A stretch of 64,000 nucleotides of DNA from Pseudomonas duriflava (GCF_007830155.1 NZ_VLKY01000007.1:62001-126000); one strand, 5' to 3'; positions 45,619 to 55,948 are shown, counted from the first letter of the stretch. Translations and numbers: made by a program. The notes: generated from the letters alone by a model not told the origin.

Positions 45619-46464
45619 TTAATGGCGTCCACGGCGCGTCATGAAAGCCAGACGCTCCAACAGCTGTACATCCTGCTCGCTTTTAACCAAAGCCCCAGCT
45701 AATGGCGGTATAGCCTTACGCGGGTCACGCTCACGTAATACAGCCTCGCCAATTTCGTCGGCCATGAGCAGTTTGAGCCAGTCCACCAATTCGGAGGTAG
45801 AAGGCTTCTTCTTTAGGCTTGGTACCTTTCGAATATCAAAAAATATCTCTAGAGCCTCATTGACTAGACTTTGGCTGATTCCAGGAAAATGCACATCGAC
45901 TATACGCTTCAGCGTCTCTTGATCAGGAAATGCTATGTAATGGAAGAAACAACGACGAAGAAAGGCATCAGGCAATTCCTTCTCGTTGTTAGAAGTAATC
46001 AAGATAATAGGCCGATGCCGCGCACGTATCGTTTCACCGGTTTCGTAAACATGAAACTCCATACGATCTAACTCCTGTAGCAGATCGTTAGGAAACTCAA
46101 TGTCGGCCTTGTCGATTTCATCAATCAACAAGACTACACGCTCTTCTGCTTCAAACGCCTCCCATAGCTTGCCTTTGCGGATGTAATTGGCCACATCATG
46201 GACCTTCTCCATACCTAACTGCGAATCCCGCAATCGGCTGACTGCATCATATTCATACAGGCCTTGCTGCGCCTTGGTGGTGGATTTGATATGCCAAGTG
46301 ATCAAGCGAGCCCCAAAGGCCTGCGCCAGCTCCTCAGCCAAAAGCGTCTTACCGGTGCCTGGCTCTCCCTTCACCAACAAAGGACGCTGCAAAATAACAG
46401 CCGCATTGACGGCTAACTGCAAATCTGCGGTTGCCACATACGTGGCCGTGCCTTCGAATTTCAT
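45619..46464 (-). CDS. MoxR-family AAA+ ATPase
   Basis: A 281-residue AAA+ protein. Walker A GEPGTGKTLLAEEL starts at about 33; Walker B VVLLIDEIDKAD; the sensor region LITSNNEKELPDAFLRRC follows. MoxR ATPases pair with VWA proteins to mature metal enzymes or stress complexes. The likely partner is the VWA gene 394 bases downstream. Confidence 0.92.
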   Translation of the reverse strand: MKFEGTATYVATADLQLAVNAAVILQRPLLVKGEPGTGKTLLAEELAQAFGARLITWHIKSTTKAQQGLYEYDAVSRLRDSQLGMEKVHDVANYIRKGKLWEAFEAEERVVLLIDEIDKADIEFPNDLLQELDRMEFHVYETGETIRARHRPIILITSNNEKELPDAFLRRCFFHYIAFPDQETLKRIVDVHFPGISQSLVNEALEIFFDIRKVPSLKKKPSTSELVDWLKLLMADEIGEAVLRERDPRKAIPPLAGALVKSEQDVQLLERLAFMTRRGRH

Positions 46465-46515
46465 GAGTGCTCCTCAACACTGTTTCGATCACAAGCGGCT
46501 CCATGCACTCGTAGC

Positions 46516-47580
46516 TCACCCCTGCTCGTCATAGCGTGCGCTAAACGCCTGGATAAATGCATTACGCAAGATAGAAAAAAAAGTCTGTAATGGACTTATA
46601 TCCTGATCCTTGACATTACCGTTTAACTCAACACGGGTAGCGAACTGATCCTTACGCTGATTTTTGAGTACCGTTTGCCCTCCTCCTGCAATGGCCTCCC
46701 ACAAACTGCGGAAAAAGCCTTTGTCCTCTGCTTCTACATCTTGGCGCCAGTCGAAAATATCTACGTTCTTGAATAGGGGCTTGATATAACCGCTCAGTTG
46801 CCCCTGGTTCGCTTTTGCCTCAACCACTAAATCACCACTGCCCGCCTTGAAATCGAATTTTCCATAGGCTTTGGAGAAATCATTGAGCTTGGGCAGGCTG
46901 ATCTGCGTTATCCGCAATTTAAAATTGAAGTTACTGAAATCACTAAACGGATCAAACTCAGCGGAAGTCTCCAATGGCGAACCGTCTAGAACATTGGCCT
47001 TACCCTCAAAGTGCGCCACCCGGCGCCCTTGGGCATCAGCCGCATTGGTTAGGTTGTACAGACTGGCGTTGACCTGGGTTGCCTGAAGATTAACGGGTGG
47101 TGATGAGTTGAAATTCCGAAAGCTGATTTTTCCCTCTTCAATCCGCACTTCATTCAAGGTAATGGTAATGATTTTTTCCAATTGCGCCCGCCAATCAGTT
47201 CCTTCGCCGGTTTGCGACTGTTTGGGATCTTCACCCCCATCAACGAAGTTCAGCTCTGGTTGCTCAAAAACGATCCGCCCTACGATGGCATGATCCTGCC
47301 ATAGCGAACGCCAGCTCACGGCGATGTCTGTACTGGGAATGTCCAGAAATGGAACAGGAATGTTACTAGTCACTTTTTCGATCTTGAGCCCATCGATTCG
47401 GTAGGCTCCGCGCCACCAGGCGAGATCAACATCCTCGATATGTCCACGGTACTCGCCCATGTCCGCCAGCTTACCGTTTAGGTAATGCAGGACTACGTAC
47501 GGTAGGGCAATCTGCAAAATCAGTAACAATACGACCAAGGTAAGAACGACCAGGAGCGGTCTTCGGTAACGTGGTTTCAT
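46516..47580 (-). CDS. DUF748/AsmA-like envelope protein
   Basis: A 354-residue protein anchored by one N-terminal helix (about 9-30, LLVVLTLVVLLLILQIALPY) with a large periplasmic beta-rich domain (VDLAWWRGAYRIDGLKIEK, repeated strands with FNF and DLVVEA). Layout and composition fit DUF748, related to AsmA-type lipid-transfer proteins. Function not known. It is 51 bases upstream of the moxR-like gene on the same strand. Confidence 0.78.
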   Translation of the reverse strand: MKPRYRRPLLVVLTLVVLLLILQIALPYVVLHYLNGKLADMGEYRGHIEDVDLAWWRGAYRIDGLKIEKVTSNIPVPFLDIPSTDIAVSWRSLWQDHAIVGRIVFEQPELNFVDGGEDPKQSQTGEGTDWRAQLEKIITITLNEVRIEEGKISFRNFNSSPPVNLQATQVNASLYNLTNAADAQGRRVAHFEGKANVLDGSPLETSAEFDPFSDFSNFNFKLRITQISLPKLNDFSKAYGKFDFKAGSGDLVVEAKANQGQLSGYIKPLFKNVDIFDWRQDVEAEDKGFFRSLWEAIAGGGQTVLKNQRKDQFATRVELNGNVKDQDISPLQTFFSILRNAFIQAFSARYDEQG

Positions 47581-47705
47581 TAATTGATACCCTTCTAGGA
47601 ACCTTTTGGGTGGACAGACTACTGCCCTGTCAGTTTCCTTGGACTAGACGCCTCGTCCTTAGAGACTTAGGCTGAAGCATCATCGACCCAAGCAGGGAGC
47701 TCTCT

Positions 47706-48680
47706 ATGAGCCGCATTTTCGCTGACAATGCACAATCCATCGGTAATACGCCTCTGGTTTACATCAACCGCCTTGGCCCCAAGGGGGTTACTATTCTGGC
47801 CAAGATCGAAGGACGGAATCCGGGTTACTCGGTGAAATGCCGGATCGGTGCCAACCTGATCTGGGATGCGGAAGCCACAGGAAAACTCAAACCCGGCATG
47901 ACGCTTATTGAGCCGACTTCTGGAAATACAGGAATTGGACTGGCCTACGTCGCGGCCGCACGAGGTTACAAACTGATCCTGAGCATGCCTGCTTCCATGA
48001 GCCTGGAGCGACGCAAGGTCTTGAAAGCCCTAGGAGCCGAACTCGTACTGACCGAGCCAGCTAAAGGTATGAAAGGCGCCATCGAGAAAGCCAAGGAAAT
48101 CGCCGAAAGCGATCCTTCCCTCTATTTTATGCCTCAACAATTCGAGAACCCAGCCAATCCGGCCATTCATGAAAAAACCACTGGCCCTGAAATCTGGAAT
48201 GACACAGACGGCGCCGTCGACGTCCTGGTTGCTGGCGTAGGTACTGGCGGTACGCTTACAGGCATTTCTCGCTTCATCAAAAACACCAAGGGTAAGCCGA
48301 TCCTATCGGTTGCTGTAGAACCGGAAAATTCTCCGGTTATTACCCAAACCCTGGCTGGAGAAGACGTAAAACCGAGCCCTCATAAGATCCAAGGCATCGG
48401 TGCTGGCTTTGTGCCTAAGAATCTGGATCTCTCTATGGTAGATCGCGTAGAGCAAGTAAGTGACGAAGAGTCTAAAACCATGGCCCAGCGACTAATGCGA
48501 GAAGAAGGCATCTTATGTGGCATTTCCTGCGGTGCAGCTATGGCTGCCGCCGTCAGGATCGCTCGTGAGCCTTCCATGGCTGGCAAAACCATTGTAGTAA
48601 TCTTGCCAGACTCTGGTGAGCGTTATCTTTCAACCATGCTCTTTGACGATCTCTTCAGCGAGCAGGAAACCGTCCAGTAA
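47706..48680 (+). CDS. cysK: cysteine synthase A
   Basis: A 324-residue PLP enzyme that makes cysteine from O-acetylserine and sulfide. The PLP Lys44 is in [24 protein letters not shown] binds the substrate carboxylate and VGTGGTLTG the phosphate. A strong GGGAG site is upstream. Monocistronic. The short C-terminal tail has no typical interaction Ile. Confidence 0.95.
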   Translation: MSRIFADNAQSIGNTPLVYINRLGPKGVTILAKIEGRNPGYSVKCRIGANLIWDAEATGKLKPGMTLIEPTSGNTGIGLAYVAAARGYKLILSMPASMSLERRKVLKALGAELVLTEPAKGMKGAIEKAKEIAESDPSLYFMPQQFENPANPAIHEKTTGPEIWNDTDGAVDVLVAGVGTGGTLTGISRFIKNTKGKPILSVAVEPENSPVITQTLAGEDVKPSPHKIQGIGAGFVPKNLDLSMVDRVEQVSDEESKTMAQRLMREEGILCGISCGAAMAAAVRIAREPSMAGKTIVVILPDSGERYLSTMLFDDLFSEQETVQ

Positions 48681-48795
48681 AAAGTCTGCCGTGTCTGCCT
48701 TGCCAGCCCGGCATTACACTCAGTGCCCCTTACAGCCACCAAGTCAAGCGTGAGTTTCCAGGCCTCATAGCGCCAGATACAAAATCCTTAAACAA

Positions 48796-48827
48796 AGATG
48801 CCAGTCAAAATTAACTGACTGGCATCT
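48796..48827 (-). terminator. 12-pair hairpin, terminator of ppiD
   Basis: AGATGCCAGTCA pairs perfectly with TGACTGGCATCT around an eight-base loop. On the minus strand TTTGTTT follows, 30 bases after the ppiD stop. It could also stop cysK transcripts. Confidence 0.65.
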
Positions 48828-48858
48828 AGTACCCCATACGGTTTCAACAATTACCTCA

Positions 48859-50718
48859 TCAGAGGTTCTTGATCTCCGCATTGGCTTGAAGTGCTCTACG
48901 ATAAGCCGCAAAATCCTCTTGGCCGCTACGCGAGGCTAGGAAACGGCGATACATGGCCCTTTCCTCGTCTGTAAAGGCTTCTTTAGGCACACTGACACCA
49001 GTCAGCCGAATAACGGTGTAGCTTCCATCTGGCAAGTTGATACCGGCATAACTAGGTTTGTCATTAGCTTCAGGCTTGGTCATGCGGAAAACCTGTTGTA
49101 ACACCAGAGGCGACACACCTTCCTGATTGCGAGTAGCCGCTTCGACAACATTCCACTCTTTGACAGCAGCTGTCTTACCAGCCCTCAGGTCCGCCAGTAG
49201 TGCTTCGCCCTTCTGACGAGTAGCTTCAGCGGTCTTTTGTTCTATCAACGCATCACGAATTGTATCCTTGACCTGCTCCAGGGTTTGCTGGGTAGGCTTG
49301 AGATGCTCCTTGACGCGGAGAATCACTACCGTTTCTGGATCTACCTGAATCGCCGTACTGTTGGCACCATCTTCCAATACTTCTGGACTGAATGCCGCCT
49401 GAATGACTTGACGATTAGCAGTTAGCCCCTCACCACCCTCACGACCAAATGCCTTGCTGGTCTGAACTTTGAGGCCAAACTCTTGAGCCGGCTGAGTCAA
49501 GTCAGAGGCTTCAAAGGCTGAACTTTCCAGATTGCGTGTAGCCTCTACAAACAGCCGGTCGGCTTCACGTGCTTTCAATTCTGCCTCAAGACGAGGCCTC
49601 ATACTCTCTAAGCTAGGTACATCGGCAGCCTGTACACCCAAGAGTTTAATCAGATGCCAGCCAAAGCTTGTCTTGACCGGCTCTGAGACCTGCCCTTTAT
49701 TCAATGAATACAAAGCTTCTTCAAAGGCTGGGTCGTATACGCCACGTCCTGCGTAGCCCAAGTCACCCCCTTTGCTGGCCGAGCCAGGATCTTGGGAAAA
49801 CTCCTTGGCCAAAGCAGCGAAATCTTCACCCTTTTCCAGGCGCGCTTTGATCTCTTCAATTTTGGCCTTAGCCTGCTCATCAGATACCTTGCTGTTCACC
49901 TCAATCAGGATATGAGCCGCTTCACGCTGCTCAGACAGATTTGACGTCTCTGACTGGTACAGCGCCTGGACATCCTCGGGCTTGACTTGAGCTTTGGCTA
50001 GAAACTCGTCTTTCTTGAGCTCAACGTAATTGATCACTACCTGCTCAGGTGACAGGTATTCAGTACGATGTTCATCGTAATAGCCTTGCAACTCTTCATC
50101 CGACACAGTCACCTTGACGGTACCTGACTTTACCGTATGCGTAGCAAAATCGCGTGTCTGCCGCTCCAACGCTGCAAACGCATTAAGCTCGGCATCGGTT
50201 ACAAAGCCAGTCCCTGCAACCCCTGCTCTTAATTGACTGATCAGCATTTCTTGCTTGAGCATGTTACGAAACTGCAAACGCGAATAACCCATTTGAGTGA
50301 TCACTTGGTCAAAGCGTTGTGCGTCGAACTTGCCGTCTACCTGAAACTCAGGCGTTTGTAGAATTAGCTGATCCAAGGCTGCATCAGAAAAGGCAAATTT
50401 ATTCTGCTTAGCATCCTGCAGGAGCAACTCACGCTCGATTAAGCCCTTCAGTGCGGCTTCACGAAGTCGTTGTTCATCCAATAATGCAGGATCAAAGTCG
50501 GCGCCTAGTCGCTGAGCTAACGAGCGGCGCTGCATTTCAACAGCTTGTTGCAAATCGGTCTGGCGTATCTCTTCGCCATTGACCAAGGCAACAGCTCCTT
50601 GATGACTGCTGGCACGAATGATCGCCTCGAAACCAGTCAATGCCATCAGCAATATGATAAAGCCGATAATGAGCTTGGCTATCCAGCCTTGTGAACGTTC
50701 CCTGATAGATTGCAGCAT
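48859..50718 (-). CDS. ppiD: PpiD-type periplasmic folding chaperone
   Basis: A 619-residue SurA-N domain protein. One N-terminal helix (about 14-33, IAKLIIGFIILLMALTGFEA) anchors it to the inner membrane next to the Sec translocon; the rest is periplasmic, with a parvulin domain at about 263-360 (REAAHILIEVN, GEDFAALAKEFSQDPGS, KGGDLGYAGRG). Its place after hupB downstream of lon is usual. Whether it is catalytic is uncertain, as in E. coli PpiD. Confidence 0.93.
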   Translation of the reverse strand: MLQSIRERSQGWIAKLIIGFIILLMALTGFEAIIRASSHQGAVALVNGEEIRQTDLQQAVEMQRRSLAQRLGADFDPALLDEQRLREAALKGLIERELLLQDAKQNKFAFSDAALDQLILQTPEFQVDGKFDAQRFDQVITQMGYSRLQFRNMLKQEMLISQLRAGVAGTGFVTDAELNAFAALERQTRDFATHTVKSGTVKVTVSDEELQGYYDEHRTEYLSPEQVVINYVELKKDEFLAKAQVKPEDVQALYQSETSNLSEQREAAHILIEVNSKVSDEQAKAKIEEIKARLEKGEDFAALAKEFSQDPGSASKGGDLGYAGRGVYDPAFEEALYSLNKGQVSEPVKTSFGWHLIKLLGVQAADVPSLESMRPRLEAELKAREADRLFVEATRNLESSAFEASDLTQPAQEFGLKVQTSKAFGREGGEGLTANRQVIQAAFSPEVLEDGANSTAIQVDPETVVILRVKEHLKPTQQTLEQVKDTIRDALIEQKTAEATRQKGEALLADLRAGKTAAVKEWNVVEAATRNQEGVSPLVLQQVFRMTKPEANDKPSYAGINLPDGSYTVIRLTGVSVPKEAFTDEERAMYRRFLASRSGQEDFAAYRRALQANAEIKNL

Positions 50719-50782
50719 GCGCCCCCCAAAACGGCTGCGGCAGGCCTAACGGCTAGGCAGCATGGGTGAATTGCGGATAGAG

Positions 50783-50810
50783 AAAAGGCGCATCACAAGA
50801 TGCGCCTTCT
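50783..50810 (-). terminator. terminator of hupB
   Basis: AGAAGGCGCATC/GATGCGCCTT hairpin with a four-base loop, followed by TTTTCTCT on the minus strand. It separates hupB from ppiD. Confidence 0.85.
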
Positions 50811-50916
50811 GATTAGATGGGGCTTTGGTGAGACTTTCGTGCTGAATGAACCGTTCGGTATCACGTGCTAGAAATTCAATAGATATCGCCTATCGAAACC
50901 AAACCCCCCAAAGCAC

Positions 50917-51189
50917 TCAGTTCACAGCATCCTTGAGCGCTTTACCGGGCTTGAAACCGGGGATCTTGGCAGCATCGATTTCGATTGGCTTGCCAGTCTG
51001 CGGATTGCGGCCAGTGCGTGCTGCACGCTCTTTTACCGCAAAAGTGCCGAAGCCCACCAGCACAACCGAATCGCCGTTCTTCAGTGCATCAGTGATAGAT
51101 TCGATCACTGCGTCCAAAGCGCGACCAGCTACAGCTTTCGGGATGTCAGCAGATGCAGCAACGGCATCGATCAGTTCCGACTTGTTCAC
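50917..51189 (-). CDS. hupB: DNA-binding protein HU-beta
   Basis: A 90-residue HU nucleoid protein; [45 protein letters not shown] (DNA-wrapping arm) and [15 protein letters not shown]. The start codon is GTG, supported by AAGGGGA six bases upstream. It bends DNA and organises the nucleoid. Downstream of lon, as in other pseudomonads. Confidence 0.97.
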   Translation of the reverse strand: MNKSELIDAVAASADIPKAVAGRALDAVIESITDALKNGDSVVLVGFGTFAVKERAARTGRNPQTGKPIEIDAAKIPGFKPGKALKDAVN

Positions 51190-51324
51190 TCTAAGTCCCC
51201 TTGTTCATTTCTGATAAGAATAGTGTTACGTGTGTAGGCAAAAATGGGTGCTGTGAGTCATGCCTGCCACTTTGACGAGCCGCTTTATATCAAGGGCTCG
51301 AAAAAAGTGTCAAGGAAGCTCAGG

Positions 51325-53721
51325 CTAGTGCGTGCTGATCCTCTCTTTTGAATCTTGCTCGCGCTTCTCTTCATTCGTGACTATTTCAGGAGCCGCATCA
51401 GGTAAGGGCTCCGGGGCATATTGCAGCGCAACCTGCAGGACCTCGTCAATCCACTTGACAGGCTTAATTACCAAATCAGCCTTAATATTATCCGGAATAT
51501 CGCGCAGATCGCGTACATTTTCCTCTGGTATGACTACCGTCCTGATCCCACCCCGGTGGGCTGCCAGTAGTTTTTCTTTCAACCCCCCAATAGCCAGTAC
51601 TTGTCCACGCAGAGTAATTTCCCCTGTCATGGCCACATCTGCACGCACCGGAATTTTCGTAACGGCAGACACTAAAGCCGTACACATGCCAATACCAGCA
51701 CTCGGGCCATCCTTTGGAGTAGCCCCTTCAGGCACATGGATGTGAATATCATGTTTTTCATGAAAGTCCACATTGATGCCAAGACTTCTACTACGACTAC
51801 GAACCACTGTAAGAGCCGCTGTGATGGATTCAGCCATCACGTCACCCAAGGAGCCTGTTTTAATCAAATGGCCCTTACCGGGCACTACAGCTGCCTCAAT
51901 AGTCAAAAGCTCACCGCCGACCTGCGTCCAAGCCAGTCCTGTCACCTGCCCAATTTGATCCTGCTGCTCGGCCAGGCCATAACGGAACTTTCTTACCCCA
52001 AGGTAATGTTCCAATGATTCATTGGTCACAACGGCTTGCTGACTTTTTCCCTTTGTATGCTCCTTAACGATTTTGCGGCATACCTTTGCCACTTGACGCT
52101 CAAGGCTACGAACACCAGCTTCACGCGTGTAATACCGGATAATATCTCTTACTGCCGATTCATCGAACGAAACCTCGGCCTTTTTCAAACCATTCGCCTT
52201 GACCTGCTTTGGAATGAGATATTTAGTCGCAATATTGACCTTTTCATCCTCTGTATATCCAGGCAAACGAATAACTTCCATGCGGTCTAGCAGAGGCGCC
52301 GGAATATTCATGGAGTTAGCTGTACAGAGAAACATTACATCCGAAAGATCGTAATCTACTTCAAGATAGTGATCATTGAAGTTATGGTTTTGTTCTGGAT
52401 CCAATACTTCCAGCAGAGCCGATGCAGGATCGCCCCGCATATCACTACCCATCTTGTCGATCTCATCCAACAGGAACAATGGGTTACGAACGCCTACCTT
52501 GGTCATTTTTTGAATCAAGCGACCCGGCATGGAACCAATGTAAGTCCTGCGATGCCCCCGGATCTCAGCCTCGTCACGTACTCCACCCAGGGCCATTCGC
52601 ACGAACTTCCGACCGGTAGAGCGAGCAATTGACTCCGCCAAAGAAGTCTTACCCACCCCTGGAGGGCCGACCAGACACAGCACAGGTCCTCTGACCTTTT
52701 TAACGCGTTTCTGAACGGCAAGATATTCGAGAATGCGCTCCTTGACCTCTTCCAACCCGTAATGATCTTCATCAAGAACATCTTCAGCCTTGGCAAGATC
52801 CAGACGAACCTTACTTTCAGCCTGCCATGGGACGTTAACCAGCCAGTCGATATAAGAACGCACAACTGTCGCTTCAGCGGACATCGGTGACATTTGCTTT
52901 AGCTTGTTAAGCTCTGCATTTGCCTTGGCCAGAGCCTCTTTGGTAAGGCCAGCATTATCGATACGCTTCTTCAGCTCATCAATCTCACTGTGACCCTCAT
53001 CAATGTCACCCAGCTCCTTTTGAATGGCTTTCATTTGCTCATTCAAATAGTACTCGCGTTGACTGCGTTCCATTTGTTTCTTAACGCGCCCACGGATACG
53101 CTTTTCAACCTGTAACAGATCAATTTCAGCATCCAGCAAGGCTAGGACGTGCTCTACCCGTTCGGGTAAATCCACAACCTCAAGAATTTCCTGCTTTTGC
53201 TCAAGCTTGAGGGCCATATGAGCAGCCATCGTATCGACAAGCCGACTAGGATCATCAATTCCATTAAGCGATGACAGTACCTCGGCCGGAACCTTCTTGC
53301 CCAACTGTACATATTGCTCGAACTGACTCATGAGACTGCGCACGAAAACTTCGGACTCACGATCGGCAGCCTCTGAATCCTCAATCAGTTGCACTTCAGC
53401 CCGCGCATAACCCTTGGCTTCTACGAACTGCTGGATTTTGCCCCGCTGCTCACCCTCAACCAAGACCTTAACGGTGCCATCAGGCAACTTCAACAACTGC
53501 AGGACAGTCGCCACGGTTCCCATGCGATACAACGCCTCGGCGTCTGGATCGTCATCGGTAGGGTTTTTTTGAGCCACTAGAAGAATCTGTTTGTCGCTGG
53601 CCATAGCGGCTTCCAGCGCTTCGACGGACTTTTCCCGCCCCACGAAGAGCGGAATCACCATGTGCGGATAAACCACTACATCACGCAGTGGTAAAAGAGG
53701 TAATTCAATAACTTTATTCAT
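51325..53721 (-). CDS. lon: ATP-dependent protease Lon
   Basis: A 798-residue homo-oligomeric protease with N-domain (substrate recognition), AAA+ module (GPPGVGKTSLAESI Walker A, FLLDEIDKMG Walker B) and C-terminal serine/lysine protease domain (PKDGPSAGIGM with catalytic Ser; Lys in the following ALVSAVTK / GGLKEKLLAAHRGG region). Degrades damaged and regulatory proteins. The start MNKVIELPLLPLRD at 53721 was preferred to the frame to 53760. Confidence 0.97.
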   Translation of the reverse strand: MNKVIELPLLPLRDVVVYPHMVIPLFVGREKSVEALEAAMASDKQILLVAQKNPTDDDPDAEALYRMGTVATVLQLLKLPDGTVKVLVEGEQRGKIQQFVEAKGYARAEVQLIEDSEAADRESEVFVRSLMSQFEQYVQLGKKVPAEVLSSLNGIDDPSRLVDTMAAHMALKLEQKQEILEVVDLPERVEHVLALLDAEIDLLQVEKRIRGRVKKQMERSQREYYLNEQMKAIQKELGDIDEGHSEIDELKKRIDNAGLTKEALAKANAELNKLKQMSPMSAEATVVRSYIDWLVNVPWQAESKVRLDLAKAEDVLDEDHYGLEEVKERILEYLAVQKRVKKVRGPVLCLVGPPGVGKTSLAESIARSTGRKFVRMALGGVRDEAEIRGHRRTYIGSMPGRLIQKMTKVGVRNPLFLLDEIDKMGSDMRGDPASALLEVLDPEQNHNFNDHYLEVDYDLSDVMFLCTANSMNIPAPLLDRMEVIRLPGYTEDEKVNIATKYLIPKQVKANGLKKAEVSFDESAVRDIIRYYTREAGVRSLERQVAKVCRKIVKEHTKGKSQQAVVTNESLEHYLGVRKFRYGLAEQQDQIGQVTGLAWTQVGGELLTIEAAVVPGKGHLIKTGSLGDVMAESITAALTVVRSRSRSLGINVDFHEKHDIHIHVPEGATPKDGPSAGIGMCTALVSAVTKIPVRADVAMTGEITLRGQVLAIGGLKEKLLAAHRGGIRTVVIPEENVRDLRDIPDNIKADLVIKPVKWIDEVLQVALQYAPEPLPDAAPEIVTNEEKREQDSKERISTH

Positions 53722-53781
53722 GGTTTCAGCTCTTGGTATTCGGTTGGCAGCACGAAGCAACTAGATGACTTATCGCTTCTA

Positions 53782-53810
53782 ACATGCGGTCAATACGAGT
53801 AGAAAACAAG
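53782..53810 (-). promoter_or_regulatory. candidate heat-shock (sigma-32) promoter of lon
   Basis: Minus strand CTTGTT, a 15-base spacer, then CCGCATGT, close to CTTGAA-N13-17-CCCCATNT. About 60 bases before lon. The -35 matches four of six; the -10 is near perfect. Pattern match only. Confidence 0.4.
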
Positions 53811-53823
53811 GCTCATTAATGCG

Positions 53824-53844
53824 AAGGGGCCCACTGGGCCCCTT
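53824..53844. other. intercistronic hairpin clpX / lon
   Basis: AAGGGGCCC-ACT-GGGCCCCTT, a nine-pair stem, lies five bases after the clpX stop. The T run is on the plus side only, so it is probably a weak terminator or mRNA stabiliser. Confidence 0.5.
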
Positions 53845-53848
53845 TTAC

Positions 53849-55129
53849 TCACGCATCCGGTGCAGCTTTGACCGGCTCGCTGTTTTCATAGATTAGAAGA
53901 GGTTGAGAAGCCCCCTCGATAACACTTTCATCAATGACAACCTTGCTCACATCTTTTGCGGAAGGAATCTCATACATTGTTTCGAGCAGCACACCCTCCA
54001 GAATCGAGCGCAAACCACGCGCGCCCGTCTTACGCTCAAGTGCCTTGCGCGCAACAGCCTTTAAAGCGTCAGGACGGAACTCGAGATCTACATCTTCCAT
54101 CTCGAACAATTTACCGTACTGCTTGGTAAGAGCGTTCTTGGGCTCGGTAAGAATTTGCATAAGCGCAGCTTCATCCAACTCATCCAAAGTGGCAATTACT
54201 GGAAGACGCCCTACAAACTCAGGAATCAGGCCAAACTTAACCAAATCTTCAGGCTCGGCCTCTCGTAAAGATTCACCAATCTTCTTCCCAAGTTCCTGAC
54301 TACGCACCTCGGCGTTAAAGCCAATTCCTCCAGCCTTGGTAGATCGACTCTGGATAACCTTTTCCAAACCCGCAAAAGCACCGCCGCAGATGAACAGGAT
54401 ATTACGTGTATCAACCTGCAGAAACTCTTGCTGCGGATGCTTACGCCCACCCTGAGGCGGCACGGACGCAACAGTTCCTTCGATTAGTTTCAGCAGCGCC
54501 TGCTGTACACCTTCACCTGATACATCGCGCGTAATCGAAGGATTGTCTGACTTACGAGAAATCTTATCGATTTCGTCAATGTAGACGATACCCATCTGGG
54601 CTTTTTCTACATCATAATCGCACTTCTGCAAAAGCTTCTGGATGATGTTTTCTACATCCTCACCCACATAACCCGCTTCGGTTAACGTAGTAGCATCTGC
54701 AATCGTAAAAGGTACGTTCAAGAGACGCGCCAAGGTCTCAGCCAGCAAAGTCTTACCAGAGCCGGTTGGGCCGATCAACAGAATATTGCTCTTGCCTAGC
54801 TCGACGTCGTCTTTCTTTTCACGTTGGTTCAACCGCTTATAGTGGTTGTAAACCGCTACGGCCAGTACTTTCTTGGCACGCTCCTGCCCGATAACGTACT
54901 GATCAAGAATCGCACTGATTTCCTTCGGTGCAGGGAGTTTATGCGCATTGTTTTCGGCCTGAGCTTCCTGTACTTCCTCACGGATGATGTCATTGCACAG
55001 GTCGACACATTCATCGCAAATAAAGACTGAGGGACCGGCAATCAATTTGCGCACTTCATGCTGACTCTTGCCACAGAAAGAGCAATACAACAGTTTGCCG
55101 TTATCGTCGCCGTTGCGAGTATCTGTCAT
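53849..55129 (-). CDS. clpX: ClpX, ATP-dependent unfoldase
   Basis: A 426-residue AAA+ unfoldase that feeds proteins to ClpP. Zinc-binding Cys16, 19, 38 and 41 (CSFC, CDEC) form the N-domain; Walker [14 protein letters not shown], Walker [11 protein letters not shown]. It lies 104 bases after clpP with its own candidate heat-shock promoter. Confidence 0.97.
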   Translation of the reverse strand: MTDTRNGDDNGKLLYCSFCGKSQHEVRKLIAGPSVFICDECVDLCNDIIREEVQEAQAENNAHKLPAPKEISAILDQYVIGQERAKKVLAVAVYNHYKRLNQREKKDDVELGKSNILLIGPTGSGKTLLAETLARLLNVPFTIADATTLTEAGYVGEDVENIIQKLLQKCDYDVEKAQMGIVYIDEIDKISRKSDNPSITRDVSGEGVQQALLKLIEGTVASVPPQGGRKHPQQEFLQVDTRNILFICGGAFAGLEKVIQSRSTKAGGIGFNAEVRSQELGKKIGESLREAEPEDLVKFGLIPEFVGRLPVIATLDELDEAALMQILTEPKNALTKQYGKLFEMEDVDLEFRPDALKAVARKALERKTGARGLRSILEGVLLETMYEIPSAKDVSKVVIDESVIEGASQPLLIYENSEPVKAAPDA

Positions 55130-55162
55130 TCGATCAATCCAATCGGGTTACTTACAGGAACA

Positions 55163-55191
55163 AGATGAAGCCAAATAGGCGTATTTTCAAG
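55163..55191 (-). promoter_or_regulatory. candidate heat-shock (sigma-32) promoter of clpX
   Basis: CTTGAA (perfect -35), 15-base spacer, CTTCATCT (-10, six of eight to CCCCATNT counting the free base). About 34 bases before the clpX ATG. Same spacer as the candidate ahead of lon. Confidence 0.4.
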
Positions 55192-55192
55192 T

Positions 55193-55223
55193 CCGCCTCC
55201 TATCACGCTCGTCTAGGAGGCGG
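55193..55223 (-). other. intercistronic hairpin clpP / clpX
   Basis: CCGCCTCCTA pairs perfectly with TAGGAGGCGG around an 11-base loop, ten bases after the clpP stop. No T run follows on the minus strand, so partial termination or 3'-end protection is likelier than a full stop. Confidence 0.5.
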
Positions 55224-55233
55224 CCCTGTTAGC

Positions 55234-55875
55234 TTACGCAGGCAGGTTACGCTTCTCGAGCACCTTATCAATCAAGCCATATTTAACAGCTTCTTCGCCG
55301 CTCATGAAATTATCACGATCCGTATCGCGCGCAATCACATCCATAGGCTGGCCAGTGTGATAAGCAAGCACTTTGTTAAGACGCTCACGGATAGTTAAAA
55401 TTTCACGCGCATGGATTTCAATATCTGATGCCTGCCCCTGGAAACCACCCAGAGGCTGGTGAATCATCATGCGCGAATGCGGAAGACAATAACGCTTACC
55501 AGACGTACCGCCTGCCAAAAGTAAAGCACCCATACTGCAGGCTTGGCCAATACAAATGGTAGAAACGTCCGGTTTAATAAACTGCATGGTGTCGTAAATA
55601 GACATTCCAGCCGTCACCGACCCACCTGGAGAATTGATATAGAGGTGGATATCTTTATCAGGATTCTCAGCCTCGAGAAAAAGCAACTGCGCAACGACCA
55701 GATTAGCCATGTAGTCTTCGACCTGACCAACCAGGAAGATCACACGCTCTTTCAGCAGGCGCGAGTAAATATCATAAGCACGCTCACCACGAGCGGACTG
55801 CTCCACCACCATAGGTACCAGACCACCAGCGGCTTGGATGTCAGGCATTGTGTGCATAAACGAATTGCGGGACAT
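55234..55875 (-). CDS. clpP: ClpP protease subunit
   Basis: A 213-residue serine peptidase that forms the 14-mer chamber. Ser114 in CSMGALLLA, His139 in [10 protein letters not shown] and Asp188 are the triad. An N-terminal propeptide is likely removed. Works with ClpX. Sits between tig and clpX. Confidence 0.97.
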   Translation of the reverse strand: MSRNSFMHTMPDIQAAGGLVPMVVEQSARGERAYDIYSRLLKERVIFLVGQVEDYMANLVVAQLLFLEAENPDKDIHLYINSPGGSVTAGMSIYDTMQFIKPDVSTICIGQACSMGALLLAGGTSGKRYCLPHSRMMIHQPLGGFQGQASDIEIHAREILTIRERLNKVLAYHTGQPMDVIARDTDRDNFMSGEEAVKYGLIDKVLEKRNLPA

Positions 55876-55916
55876 GTCCTGCGATCACTCCCTATATCAG
55901 GATGGTTGCCTTAGAA

Positions 55917-55948
55917 CACATAAGCCAGCACGAGGGCTGGCTTATGTG
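55917..55948 (-). other. intercistronic hairpin tig / clpP
   Basis: CACATAAGCCAGC pairs perfectly (13 bases) with GCTGGCTTATGTG around a six-base loop, 18 bases after the tig stop. No T run on the minus strand. Confidence 0.5.

Noticed and set aside
45405-45632. 75-residue minus frame between moxR-like and VWA genes
   Set aside because: GTG start inside the AAA gene end, no ribosome site, odd composition.
51240-51324. CGAGCC/GGCTCG hairpin between hupB and lon
   Set aside because: On the minus strand the T run precedes the stem, so it is not a terminator for lon.
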